A stretch of 64,000 nt of DNA from Atrina japonica (GCA_030159075.1 BROG01000003.1:3791001-3855000); one strand, 5' to 3'. Positions 34,402-46,759 are shown, counted from the stretch's first letter. Translations and numbers: made by a program. The notes: a model not told the origin generated them from the sequence alone.

Positions 34402-35252
34402 GCAATTAACAATACATTCTATTTCCAGTCAAGTGAAATATTTCTGACAGGTAGATTCCAAGACCACAGTCTGTACATGGAATGAAGGATAAGTGAAAAT
34501 GTTGATGACTGTGAATAATTAGATTAAACATAGAGTGGTCAGATGTACCCACAGCCATAATCAGAGTCATAAGTTTAATGATCAGAAATACTGGGATGAT
34601 TTCTGATAACAGTCAGAAGGGAATCTTTTTAATTAATGAAGTGTTCATCTGATGGTCATTCGATGTTAAATTCTTCCTTTACAACTTGGTAAGGGCAAAC
34701 TGTTCAAAGTCCTGTTATCATAAAATTTAATGGACTCTGACTGGAGGTTGTCATCCAGTAATTCAGTTCAGATGTCCATTCACATTTGACCTGTACCACC
34801 TCTATATCTCATGGCATTAAGACGGAAGAAGACTTCACATTTCTCTGGCCTCTACAAACATATCCAGATGTAAGGCATATCAACAAGATTTACTGAGGAA
34901 AAACAATATCTTCTTTTTGTGACTTTAAAAAGCACACATTACTGATACCAGTATATATATTATTTTGGCACCAAAATCTTCATAAAATTCTACTGCTCCA
35001 CACACCAACAAAAACTACTTTAGGCCAAGAATATGTTTGTTTAAGGTGAGCTTTCCGACTGACCCAACCCCAATCAAGAAATTTTAATTTGGCAGTTTTT
35101 ACCACTTACTTTTTTTTTTTCTTTTCCAAAATTTTTGAATTTTTTTCCATTTTACATGTACATATAAAAATGAAAAAGAAAATTAAAAAAAAAAAATTTG
35201 AATTCCGACTCCTAAAACGACTGGTAAGAGAACATACAAATGATTTTTTTTA
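34402..35252. other. Unassigned sequence
   Basis: No gene recognised. Poly-T near 35109-35120. Confidence 0.55.
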
Positions 35253-35337
35253 ACTCATTCATCCCTAAAGACATATTTGGACTGGTCTAGGTCATTGATT
35301 TACAGAAGAGTCCATTGTTTTTCAGGGGTTGATGAGC
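35253..35337. mobile_element. Short palindromic element, 'AACTCATTNACCCC' family
   Basis: 'actcattcatccct' at the left and 'caggggttgatgag' at the right are inverted. The core is nearly identical to 15283-15365, indicating recent spread or a conserved family. Confidence 0.75.
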
Positions 35338-36231
35338 TAATAATGACCTTAAATATATAGATTCTATATAGTAATCTTTTGATTTTATGGTATACATTAC
35401 ATAATCACACAAATAACACTGGTTTTACAGAGCAAAGAAAAAACAAATTTATTTTCATTTCTGCCTAATGTGAAAATGCTGACGAACATATAACACTGAT
35501 TGTACAACACATTAAATATATATTAAATATTGTGGTGGTGGGGGTTTGAGTGAGTGAATGATGGCAAAGAAGGGGGAGGAGTGTTCAACAAATCATGAAC
35601 ACTCACAGATGAAAGTAAAAACACAAGACAGGCTAGGAGGTCATGATGTTATTTCTGTTAAAATCATTCAGAAATTTAACTTTGAATCTGGATCATTTAT
35701 AGACTAGTTTTATTTTTATCACAATTTTAGAGTCTGTATGGACAAGCACAAGGTAATGGCTCTGTTTATACTCTGTATACTCCACATCCCCCAACAGCTT
35801 TCCGATAATTTTCATTCATAAAATTGTCCAAATGTCCTGTGTCATCTCGTAGGTGAAATGGTGAATCAGATTTGGTATATTTATATATATATATAAACAT
35901 AAAACCAGAGAAAGCGGTATAGATAAGAACTAGATATTACACAGGCCACATCCTGCCCGATAAACCACAAACTCTTCAACGACCTCAGATGGAACACATC
36001 TGAAAGTCATAAAAACATACACTAAACGTTACACTCATTTTCCTGTTTATATTTCTTTTTGAATTAGAATTTCAATAACCCTAGCATTAAAAAGAAACTT
36101 CACTTAAGAGATAATTTCACATCTCACCACCAGGGGACAATCTGATGTGCTAGATTTATAGGTTAACAGCACTCATACATAATTACAACAGATATCAAAA
36201 CATGCACTACTCAGATACACTATAAACCAGG
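35338..36231. other. Unassigned sequence
   Basis: No gene recognised. Confidence 0.55.
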
Positions 36232-36740
36232 CTTTCTGACCAGTAATATCTGACCACTGATTTATATATCTGACCACTTACTTATATACTTTTGGCCTTT
36301 AATATTTTTTTTACCACTGATCTTAGGGCTTTTTCTACAGTATCCGTGGGGCTGAATTTCAGCCCCATTCCCAATGCAAAATGCAAATATTTTTTCCCAA
36401 TTAGATGAAAAAATTCCCAATTTGATGTTGAGCTCAAGACCGTAATGAAAAAAAATAATAATGTATGGGGAAATGCATTTATTTAGATTTCTAAGTGTGC
36501 ACACAATTTCCCCCAAAATGACACAAATTCACTTTAAAATTTCCAGTTGTGTTGCCAATGGCATTTTCCTAAAATATACAGAAAAAGGCCTGGATCTACT
36601 TTTTAACCAGTTTTCTTTATTTTTTACCACTGATCTATTTTTGGATCACTTATCTTTATTTTTTACCAATGATCTATTTTAATGACCATTTTTCTATATT
36701 TTTACCACTGATCTATAGTTCTGATCACTGAAGTAAATTT
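36232..36740 (+). repeat. 'ACCACTGATCTAT' irregular repeat surrounding a dispersed repeat
   Basis: Diverged units with 'ccactgatnta' occur at 36236-36320 and 36600-36735. Between them lies a block whose part 36497-36600 is the inverted partner of 31755-31870. This suggests insertion of the dispersed repeat into the irregular array, or capture of the array. Confidence 0.5.
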
Positions 36741-36884
36741 CTAATATCTGGGATCCTCATCCAACAAAGTTTCCTATTTCCTGACAATAAATCAATCAGA
36801 TTTTTTATCATATACATGTACAATCAAGAAAATTATCAAAACCATAATTTCTGCTGCTCTAATATTAGACTTGCATTAATTACA

Positions 36885-36895
36885 TCTTACTTATG
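36885..36895 (+). repeat. Target site duplication, left (TCTTACTTATG)
   Basis: 11-bp exact match to 37183-37193. Confidence 0.85.
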
Positions 36896-37182
36896 TTTAT
36901 TGTTTTATTGTATATTGTTGTTTAACGTCCTACTCAAGAATCTTTCACTCATATGGAGTTGTCCCTATACGCAGTTAAAGGGCTTAAAATTTTGGCCCAT
37001 GCTCAGCACTTACTGCCACTGAACAGTGAGGGTGCTTTAACGTGCCGACACCTACTGTGACACAGGAAGTTGGTTTTTACTTTCATCCAAAGGACAGGAA
37101 ACCAACCTGCCGCCGGCTGGACTCGAACTCACAACCTTACGATCAAGAGTCGAGTGCGCCACCGACTGATCCAGGCTGACTC
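36896..37182 (-). mobile_element. Full-length tRNA-Lys-like SINE
   Basis: Reverse-strand copy of 6338-6616. On minus, the head contains a degraded A box, a CTCTTGA anticodon loop and GTGAGTTCGAGTCC as B box; the tail points left (TTATTGTTTTATTG on plus). Exact 11-bp target duplications flank it. The B box is closer to the Pol III consensus here than at 6338. Confidence 0.92.
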
Positions 37183-37193
37183 TCTTACTTATG
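37183..37193 (+). repeat. Target site duplication, right (TCTTACTTATG)
   Basis: Matches 36885-36895 exactly. Confidence 0.85.
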
Positions 37194-37227
37194 AAATGTC
37201 CCTGTAATCAGATGAAGTAAACAAATT

Positions 37228-37387
37228 CAGTAAAACTTTATCAACCACCTGTGTATAAAGACCACCTGGTCATGCTGTCCCAAATAGTGCCATTTGTGTA
37301 GAAATCAGCCTATATATAAAGACCATAGCTGTATAAAGATTAGTTTTGTTGTGTCCCTAAGGGGGTCTATATATACAAGTTTCACTG
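37228..37387 (+). mobile_element. MITE-like element related to 8851-9022
   Basis: Starts CAGTAAAACTTTATC and ends 'caagtttcactg' before TA. 'tataaagaccacctggtcat' and 'ggggtctatatata' parallel the MITE at 8851-9022. The left TA is not preserved. Confidence 0.7.
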
Positions 37388-37474
37388 TATTTCAGTTATC
37401 TGTCAAACTTTACACACTTACATGTACATGCACTGTTTTTCAGGTCCACATTCTTGTCAGCTAGAGAAGTTCCC

Positions 37475-37565
37475 AATTGTATGTAAGAAAGTGAAGATGC
37501 CAGAGACTGAACCCTGGGTCATGACATTAGATCACTGGTCCTTTGGGCTAGGTGAGCTTACTTAC
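37475..37565 (-). mobile_element. Possible tRNA-like SINE head
   Basis: On the minus strand 'tagcccaaaggaccagtga' followed by 'cccagggttcagtctctgg' gives A- and B-box-like blocks at suitable spacing. The body is not recognised, so the call is weak. Confidence 0.3.
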
Positions 37566-37785
37566 AGATGACAGTATGGTTATTGCTGTGATGCTGGTAA
37601 TGCAAGTATGATAGAATGAGTAACATCACAGATGTGTGAGCTGCTTTTTGGGATGTGGACTTGACAACAACAAACTCCAAAGTGTATCAAACACACGAGT
37701 TATATGATTTATAACAGAAAATATAAACAAGAACTTTTCTTTAAAAAACAGTAACAGAAACTAGGTGAAACAGGTGAAATAGGTG

Positions 37786-37868
37786 TCAACCCCTGAAAAA
37801 CAATGAACTATTGTGTAACTCAATGACTCACGCCAATCCAAATGTGTCTTTAGGAGTAAAAGAGTTGA
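37786..37868. mobile_element. Short palindromic element, 'AACTCATTNACCCC' family, diverged
   Basis: Left 'tcaacccctgaaaaacaatg', right 'ttaggagtaaaagagttg'. Core 'ccaatccaaatgtgt' as in 5339-5418. Confidence 0.6.
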
Positions 37869-39752
37869 GGTACAAATGTATGGTCAAGATTGACAATTTA
37901 TAAATTTACAGTTATATTGTTATACTCATGCATGTTCATTTCATGAAATGCACCTCTTCCTGAGTTATTCTATATACCAATATATCATAATTTGTTGGTG
38001 GGTTGGTTTTTTTTTTAAACTCTGTTTACACAATTGACAATACTGTCATTTTACAATAATTGGTTGACTCATCTAATACACTGTAATAAAATTAGAACTC
38101 CACATTTTCATACACACTTTGTTTTATTTATCAATTCAAACATTACTTTCATCTACAAAGGTCAAGGTCATAAATGTGATAGGTCTTTCATTTGACATTT
38201 TGTGAAAGATGGTGGACAAATAGGTGTGTGACATGAAAAAACAAAGTTCACCACACACCAACATGTTTAACAGCCAATAAACAAGATCCTATCATTTGAA
38301 AAGTCCAAAACAGGGTCATTTTTAAAAAAAATAAATTAAAAATGAATAAATAAAAACAAATTTGGACTGCCTGGTACTCAAGCATCTCTTGTGAGCTAAA
38401 AATTCAATGTTGCTTTACGTCTTTAAATCAAACATAGGAATAGTATAACATCCTCTGTCTAACATTGGAAAATCTACTACATTTTTATTCTAATCATCCT
38501 TGACCTTTGGTCCACTGACAGTGGAAATTGATGGGGATGGGTTTCCCACATTAAGAGTAGACCTAGATATTGTTTGATGTTTGAGTGTTACAATTTACCT
38601 GGTAGGTACATAACTTCACAGGTGGGTATATAAACACAAATAAAGTCAAAATAAAGAATACACACAATGGGCTCCAAATCAGTTCAGAGACGACAGGAAA
38701 TGTGATTGCTATAACTGACACGATAAGATTTTTAGACCAAAGGCCAAGTAGATAGTCATTCCACCCATTGTCTGGGCAGGAATAGATAGAAAGTGGTTAC
38801 ATTTTGCTGACTAATCACATTCTCTCATGTGAAAAGCACAAGAACTGGAAATAAGTAAATAATCTTATATCAAACACACAGGTAATAGATATAAATGGAC
38901 TGACAAGAATTAGAAAGACAAGTGTTGGCTTTACTGACAAATTACCTGGCTCTGAACATTTGAAATCGTAAGAAAGTAACCATAATCCCCGAGATAAATC
39001 TACAGGTAAATTAAACAAATTCCAGAGTCATTGTAATATTGACGAGAATTTGCATATAGCTTTTACAAAAATCAAACAAATACAATTGAATACAGGCAAT
39101 TACAAATGGGGAAAAAACACTATTAAGGATCAACATTCTAATTTCCTATTATCAACGTGTTGAGATCTTTTACAAAATATTGACAAAAGGTATTAATCTA
39201 AAGAAACATTCTTGTACATATAACTTTAAATTAGGGCCGGTAAAACAACAATTTGAAGGAGGATATCAATTATGAGCAGATTGTGTGTTTGATTCAACAG
39301 TGGGAAGTGACATCATTGTTGATGTGATTACCAAAATCTTTAAATACACAACAACGGATAAGTCTTTCTCATCTTGATGTTTGCCATTAAAATAAAGCAC
39401 TTGATGATATCTTACATTTTCAATAAGCAATGTAAGAATTAGGAGAATTAGGTGTGCTATCCTGTTTTCAATCCCTCTGTTTGATGGATAAGATAAAATA
39501 TTAATATCCAATAGCCACGCGGTGACACATACCAAAAGCTTTAATATTGTCCGCAATTCATATTTCGGATGGCAAGCAAGACACACCATTTATCTCGAAT
39601 ACATGTAGTTTCTATGTTAAGTCAAATAGGTTCTACAGAGAGATGGTATATCAATTCAGTTTGGCTAAAAAAAAAAAGTGAAATTTTGCTATCTTAAAAT
39701 GATAAATAAAGAAATAACTGACTATGTTCTAAAACAAATTATGGTAGTATGG
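37869..39752. other. Unassigned sequence
   Basis: No gene recognised. The 107-codon minus frame at 39266-39589 has no domain signal. Confidence 0.55.
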
Positions 39753-39909
39753 CAGAACTGGTCTTAATAGACCACCCCATCTGCCATGAAAATGTGGTCT
39801 CTCAAGACAGGTGGATGAAAGAATTGTTCAACCAAGTGATTTTATGTATGTGGTCTTTCAAGACAGGTGGTCTTTTATGACAGGTGGTCTCTCAAGACAG
39901 GTTTATCTG
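39753..39909. mobile_element. MITE-like element, 'TCTCAAGACAGG' family
   Basis: Starts CAGAACTGGTCTTAATAGACC and ends 'acaggtttatctg'. It holds four copies of a 'ggtct(c/t)tcaagacaggtgg' motif in its right half. Confidence 0.55.
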
Positions 39910-41258
39910 TATTCTTAAATAGCAAATACATGTATATTTGTATTGTGTAAATAAAGGGGAGAATTTATACCGCAAGTAAGAAAGCACTGTATAAAAACTA
40001 AATAAAGACAAACCCTGCAAGATAAAACTGGTCACACTGCTTTGATTCATCTACTTCCCCCTCTGTTGAAGGAAGAAATTTTCATTGGCCAAAGAGAAAC
40101 AAGGATTTGTGTGAATTATTTCCTTATAAACACAGTCTGAGTGTGAAAATATTTTACTTATATAGAGTATGCAGTATTCAAAAGATAAGGGTAATCAATT
40201 TCACGATTTTGGTAGAGGCCTGTAACATGCTCATCATTTGCTATCAAACTTAGTTTGTTTGTGGAGTGTCCAGAATGAGAGAGGATTTCTTTTCAATGGA
40301 AATTAATGCATTTGCACTATACGAACAAAAAAGATGCCCCGTTGACCTTACAAATATAAATTTTACAATTTCTTAACGGCTTTCCTTGATCATTTAAAGA
40401 TTTAAAGAATATTTCTTAAGGATACAACTGTTTTTTCTTCTTCCAACTAAGGGCTTTTGGACAGCAGGTGTCAAATATTGTTTTTTTTCATATCCTTAAT
40501 CTACAGTCCATATTTGACATGAATTTGGGTCACTTAAGAATTATTTTGACCAGAGTGGCATGCAGTAACTGAGCCACTGTTGTAAGATTTAAGATATGCC
40601 TTAAAACAGAGATTCAAATATCTTGGCATTTACCCATGCACTTTTTGAATGTGAATATTCATATGACAAGTTCTGATTTAATATCTTTTTAGGTCTGTCT
40701 TACTATAAGAGAAATGTTTTAAATGAATTTGAAAAAAAAAACCAACATCATCAATGTCTCGTTTTATTACAGATCTGGATAGAACCTAGTTTGAGAGAAA
40801 AAGTCAAATATATGGAATATATCCAGTCAATTTTGAAAGACCATATTAAAATATGACAAAAAAACTCAAGTGAGCAATTTGCTCAAGAGAGCTACAATGT
40901 GGGTGATGTATGAGTATTTTTTCAGTATTTGATGTCCAAAGTACATTGTATGATCTTATGGCTAAGGTACTAAAGGAAATTATCAAGTGAAGGGCTATCA
41001 ATTTGTACCGTGTGTTAAGAGGTACCGCTACATGTTGTGGTAAGTGTTTATCAAGGAAGTTTTTGAAATAGGGCAATATATGAGTCAATGTTATAAAAAA
41101 GGTGTGACAAATACGATGTAAATGTCATTTTCTCAACGTAACAATTTAAATGCTTGGAGGAGAGAGGTAAATATAAATGTACATGTATCTGTGTAGCATT
41201 CGATAGTACGACTGTACTTAAACTAGTTAAGGTTTGCCTTCATAAGATGAAAATATTA
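39910..41258. other. Unassigned sequence
   Basis: No gene, RNA or clear repeat recognised. Confidence 0.55.
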
Positions 41259-42231
41259 AAGCGATATAAGCTGTCACAGTGGTTATTTTTGTCCCATGAC
41301 ATATAGACGAGAATATGATAAAATGTGTGTTCAAATACATTATCAAACACGTGAAAAGTTGTAAAAGAATTTAAGTTTTCCCGTACCATAAAAAATCTGT
41401 CTGTCTTTCCGCATGCAATGACCTTTCAGATAAACTCTTTTGCCGTATCAAATGTGCTTCGTTATTTAGTCAGGGGGTCTCAGTCCTTCCTGCGCTCAGT
41501 CTATCAGCAATCTCGTCTCTTTACACAATCGGCGTATGCTTCTATGTGTCTTATATTTACTTTTAAAATACAGGACGTAATTTTTTATTGGAAAGTACAT
41601 GTATTATGTAAAATATGTGTTTTTGCAAAGCTATTATAAATACCTGAAGCAAATAAAAATATCAGGTCACTAAAATAATTTTTCCCAATCTTTAATGTTA
41701 CCATGAAATGAATGCTGACATTGCCAAAATCAAAACAATATAACAGTGAAAACTATGTGTATCTCATGTTTTAAAATCGTGCTGCCATGTTTGTTGGAGT
41801 TGGGCAGTTCATATATGTCAAGAATGATATAGCCGAGAATGTGACGGAACGAGTTAAAAATGGGTCGAGATCACATGATATACCAAGCATGTTAAGAAAC
41901 GAATGTTTTGAAACAACGGCAAAGGCCAACTTTGCCTATTTGGGTATGAAATGATGATTTACAAAAATAAACAAAAAGGGTATTAAGAATAGGATACATA
42001 TTAAATGCAAAGCGCATGTAATTAACGGACACTTGGTACTCTTCGGAAAAATTACCAAAAGTTAATTTGCAATGCTCAGAATAATTGCGAACAAAAATGA
42101 CTGATAGACTGATATTACCAGTTACGTTTGGCATAATTGTTGCAATTATATGCATGCATTTGTTATTCTAACCACCGGATGGTCTCTTTGGGATATATAT
42201 GAGATAAAATATTACATAAAATGGGCATGTG
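41259..42231 (+). repeat. Dispersed 1-kb duplicated segment, copy B
   Basis: Collinear with 5913-7233 but without the SINE. The point of insertion is the single AAATACCTGAAGC at 41638-41650. It retains none of the short frames of copy A at equal length, which argues against coding function. Confidence 0.85.
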
Positions 42232-42484
42232 TATATACAAGGCCCTCAATGAGCAAAAAAAACCTTTTAGACTTCACAATAATTTTCTTAACATTTTCTA
42301 ACTCTTTAAGATAACTTATTAAACTTTCCCCTATTGAATCAGCTTATTAACAACAATTACAAAGTGTGCTGTCAATATCATGCAATACACTTCACATACA
42401 TAAGATCCTCATGTCGCGCTCGGGGAAACGGAGACCTATCCTACCAATGCCATGTAACACCTATTTCCTTTTAACTTATGCAAA

Positions 42485-42585
42485 AAAAATGATTATCCAT
42501 CGGTATCATATATTTGATTATCCACTTTATTATATAATTAATTATCCATCATATCATGTAAATTATAATTAATTATCCACCATGA
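42485..42585 (+). repeat. 'ATTATCCAYCAT' degenerate tandem repeat
   Basis: About four units of ~25-30 bases, each with 'gattatcca' or 'aattatcca' followed by AT-rich sequence. Confidence 0.6.
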
Positions 42586-42597
42586 ATTCTTGGATTC

Positions 42598-42645
42598 ACA
42601 TTTTACTTGAGAGGCTATCTTTTAAGACACATTCCACTGTGTGTG
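42598..42645 (-). mobile_element. Half MITE, 'TCTCAAGACAGG' family
   Basis: 'ttttaagacacattccactgtg' resembles the right end of 4376-4532. No left end found. Confidence 0.35.
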
Positions 42646-42872
42646 TGTCTCTGTATTCAACAAAAAATGTCTTATAAAGATTTCATCTATAGTTGCTACC
42701 TTTGCCTAAATCAACCAGAATCTGAATTTTTCTGTTTCTATTTTCATTTCATCTTAGTATATTTTTTTCATGTGCCTTCTCTTGTAGTTTTAGAAGATGG
42801 TTGGTAAATTAATCATAATTATTTATTTTTATATGTGAATAATACAAAATTTCGTAATTCTGACCCATGCAA

Positions 42873-43497
42873 GAAAAAAACAAGAGGTCCATTTAGGCCA
42901 CATCACTCACCTGAACTGTGTTGGAGTGGAGAAGACTTTAAAATGAATCATTTCCAAAGGAGGCTTCTCCCTCAGATCTATTCTGCCCCACATAAAATGA
43001 ATGGATCATAATGAATAAATGAAGAGAAAATCAAAGAAATCATACAAAAATGAATGAAAATTACAAAGTCTAAAAAGACTTCAAAAATGTGTCAATAATT
43101 TATTTTCTGATTTCCATGAAGTTAACAAACTTAAACCATACATCTAAATAGATCACTCAAATGCAACTAGTTTTTCAATCCATGCAGCAGTTCTGGTGGA
43201 GAAGATTTTAAAGAGGGGTAGCCCGGTAGCCCTGGGGCCTCTTTTGCAGCATCCTGGATCCATCCCCTGGCCGATCTCGCCCAAATGAAAAAATTTAGTA
43301 AAGGACCTTGAGAACTTCCTTCCTTAATGTTTCATTAAAATCCATTCAGTGGTTTTGAAGCTGACAGAGTGTGAAAAAATGCCCCCCTCCCTCATTTTTG
43401 CAGTCTTAAAAAATTCATAAAAAAATTCAAAAATGAAAATTTCAGCAAAATTCTTTCAGAAAAGCATTTATCTACCTAATTACAGGTAAACTACATA
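42873..43497 (+). repeat. Dispersed 'CAAGAGGCCC' repeat, copies 2 (with extension)
   Basis: Starts 'acaagaggtccatttaggcc' and includes 'atagatcactcaaatgcaa' and 'gcagcagttctggtggaga'. It continues beyond 43220 with 'tcctggatccatcccctgg' and 'ccattcagtggttttgaag', a body not seen at 14641. 42988-43217 is duplicated from 43498 on. Confidence 0.7.
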
Positions 43498-44490
43498 AAA
43501 TAAATGCATCATTATGAATAAATGGGGAGAAAATCACATAAAAATGAATGAAAATTACAAAGCCTAAAAAGATGTCAAAAACATGTCAATAATTTATTTT
43601 CCAATTTCTACGAAATTAACAAACTAGAATCATACACAGGGGTTGTTCTAATCAAAGAATTTGTGTCGCCAGTTTCCAATTTTTGGAGCCACATTCAAAG
43701 TCAATTAAAACAAAAGATTATTGAGGTTATATAAATGTGTTAACTGCCATTACTGTCAATTTAATTAATTAAATTAAATGAGTTACATTAAGATATTAGT
43801 GTCTGTGTTTAAAATATTATGTATCTGAAATAAAACATCGTTTTGTATTGAAATCATCACAATTTTAATATGCATCCATAAAACTGTGTGAAGTGCGGAC
43901 GTGGTAGAAGACACCACGATCTGGCTTTGATATTTCTCAGTTAATTTTTTTTATTAAAATCGTTCAGGATTGATATACTGTACAAGCTGCATAAATTTAA
44001 CATAGCATTGATGATGTTGCTATTTCAAGTCTACTTTGTCAGTATGTGGACAAAACATATAGACAGTGATTATAGGTATGGAAATTTAGATCTATAAGTT
44101 ACATCTAATCACTTTATCTGTACAATCATGTACCTGACCACTACAGGTCGCTGTGTAATTACCCCCAGCACTTGTCCGATAATTACACCTCTGTATGGTT
44201 TATTGACATTAATTAATAAACAGGGTTATTAGTCTCTGTTCCTGATGACCATTTGAATGATATAAATGACTTATGTAACCTAGATGGCTTAAAACTTTCA
44301 TAAAATGGAGGCGCCAGAAAAATCGGCAGAAGCAATTTTTTTGTCGCCAGTTGAGATAAAAAATCGCCATTTGCGACATTGGCGAGGCCCAGCACAGCCC
44401 CTGCATACATCTATGTAGATCACTCAGATGCAATTAGTTTTTCAATCCATGCAGCAGTTTCGGTGGAGAAGATTTTTAAAGAGGGGTGGG
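43498..44490 (+). repeat. Dispersed 'CAAGAGGCCC' repeat, copy 3, interrupted
   Basis: 43498-43636 matches 42988-43140 ('gaatgaaaattacaaagtc', 'gtcaataatttattttc'). The match resumes at 44404 ('gtagatcactcagatgcaa') and ends near 44490. The break holds a 767-bp element. Confidence 0.75.
43637..44403. mobile_element. Nested 767-bp element, CAGGGG...CCCCTG ends, 6-bp target duplication
   Basis: The left end CAGGGGTTGTTCT and the right end, read inward as CAGGGGCTGTGCT, are inverted repeats. CATACA is duplicated at 43631-43636 and 44404-44409. The pre-insertion site is seen in copies at about 14807 and 43138. Subterminal 'gtcgccagttt' blocks occur near both ends in inverted orientation. No coding capacity. 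CAGGG ends recall hAT elements, but those usually duplicate 8 bp. Confidence 0.8.
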
Positions 44491-45379
44491 TCAGGCTTTT
44501 TCTAGGTCTCAGGATAATATAACATTTTTTTTTAAACATTTGGCCTTCAAGTGAGTGAAACATTAAACTGCATATACATGTAAATAAACCAGGTAAACAA
44601 ATGTAAAATATAGAAACAATATAAAGTGTTGAATGTTCTAAATCAAACACATCATGCAGTGACTGTTCAATCAGTTCAGTTTAAAGGGAGATAACCTAAA
44701 AGACTACATCTTGATACATTTTGTGTACATTAAGTTCAATCATTTTGATTATTTGTTTACTGTGTTCTTTCGACCAAGTGTCTATCAGGAGAGGCAGGTT
44801 TTTGAGTGTGTTTTCTCCAATAATTAAATGGTTCTGGCTGGTAAACTCGGAGTCATCATGTTTATAATGTATTCTGTATACAACAGCTGCCAAACTGATC
44901 AAGAATATGTCTCGGATCATTAACTAGGAAATACTTACAACAATCAATAAATAGGTGCTCCCTCAATAGCATTAAATAGGTGTCTTGTACTTAGTTCCGT
45001 GTTTGTCTTTGTTGCACTAATGACAATGAAGTTAAAATGGACTACATTTGAAATATTTACAGAATTAATTGCTTGGAATAAATACTGCATGTGACATGGC
45101 AATTAAATATTGAATAATTTTTAGACTGGAACAATATGTATGGACAGTATTTTCACTTTGATGTAAGCCTCAGATAAGAGCCTTATGCTGTTGGGAGTTC
45201 TGTAACAGGAAATTGCCAATGGTACATTCTTAAAGAAAATGTAACATTATAAACTTATCAGTTTCTATTAAATTTAACTATAATAATATTCTTAAATATT
45301 ACATGTATAGCATATATATACCAGACTTTTAAAATTCTTCACTACAGGTACATGTATAGCAGTACATCATCTCTTAATA
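44491..45379. other. Unassigned sequence
   Basis: No gene recognised. Confidence 0.55.
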
Positions 45380-46372
45380 AGTACTCCTCATTTAAAAATT
45401 ATCTTCTTCACTACTAGTATAAAATAATCCCTCACAACTCATAAAATTACACTCAAAACTTTTCGCCCCTCACATCTTGTATAAAATTACTTACACTCTC
45501 CCTCTCACAACTCATGTAAAATTACACTTCAACTTTCCCCCTCACTACACATATTAAATTACTTACACTTATCCCTCTTACTATACATATAAAATAACAT
45601 TTACACCTTTACCTGCACACTACTCAGTTACTCTTCCACACTACTACTAATATACAATAACACTTTTCCTTCCACTCACTACTCATACAAAGTTACACTT
45701 TTCCCTCAATCACAACTCATATACAGTTACACTTTTCCCCACTCTACTCATGTACAGTTACACTTTTCCCCACTCTACTCATATACAGCTATACTTTCCC
45801 TACTCACTACTTATATACAGTTACACTTTTCCCCACTCTACTCATGTACAGTTACACTTTCCCTACTCACTACTCATATACAGTTACATTTTTCCCCACT
45901 CATGACTCATGTACAGTTACACTTTCCCTACTCACTACTCATATACAGTTACACTTTTCCCCACTCTACTCATGTACAGTTACACTTTCCCTACTCACTA
46001 CTCATATACAGTTACACTTTTCCCCACTCTACTCATGTACAGTTACACTTTCCCTACTCACTACTCATATACAGTTACACTTTTCCCCACTCTACTCATG
46101 TACAGTTACACTTTTCCCCACTCATGACTCATATACAGTTACACTTTTCCCCACTCTACTCATGTTCAGTTACACTTTCCCCCCACTCACTACTCATATA
46201 CAATCACACTTTCCCTACTCACTCCTCATATACAGTTACACTTTCCCCACTCATGACTCATATACAGTTACACTTTCCCCACTCACGACTCATATACAGT
46301 TACACTTTTCCCCACTCTACTCATGTACAATTACACTTTTCCCCACTCACTACTCATATACAATTACATTTT
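45380..46372 (+). repeat. Minisatellite, 'ACTCATATACAGTTACACTTTTCCCC' type
   Basis: Units of about 28-33 bases, often paired as ~61-base higher units alternating 'ctactcatgtacagttacac' and 'actcatatacagttacac'. The array is regular from ~45700 to 46372 and decays leftward to ~45380. Long frames in two registers (up to 208 codons) come from the repeat. Confidence 0.92.
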
Positions 46373-46399
46373 TTTTCATTGTTTTTTTTTTTTACATCC

Positions 46400-46635
46400 C
46401 ACCAGGAATTTTTTACTTTTTATGGAGATGTCACACAGCTTTAGGTGAAGTGCCACAAATTTTGACTTGAGTTATGGAGAAACACCAATCTTTATTTATT
46501 TATTTTTGCATCGAGGGATACTTTACTGGCCATGCCTGCTGTGACATGGACATCAGCTTTAAGTCTCATGCAAAAGACTCGTGATTTTCACCCCGTTAGC
46601 TGAACACTTGGCGAAGAAACAGACACTACCATTGT
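46400..46635 (-). mobile_element. Degenerate SINE body, minus strand
   Basis: The reverse complement contains 'gtcaaaatttgtggcactt' and 'cacctaaagctgtgtgac', as at 25840-25865, and ends toward a (TTTA)n-like stretch. It lies just left of the large TIR element. Confidence 0.45.
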
Positions 46636-46649
46636 CAGTCTTTGGTATA

Positions 46650-46692
46650 CAGTACGGGCCACGCGGATTCCGCAAAAGTCACGTCATCGCGG
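46650..46692 (+). repeat. Left terminal inverted repeat, large element
   Basis: 43 bases, beginning CAGTACGGGCCACGCGG and ending CACGTCATCGCGG; reverse complement of 53316-53358 with no mismatch. Confidence 0.95.
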
Positions 46693-46759
46693 TGGTCATA
46701 TAAATCTTGCTCAATAAATTCGCCGCGAATACGCGATCAGGCTATTGAGCTCAACGCGG

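Noticed and set aside
45844..46470. 208-codon frame of repeating YSYTFPTH-like peptide
   Set aside because: The frame follows the minisatellite and is open in two registers; no start, splice or coding bias supports a gene.
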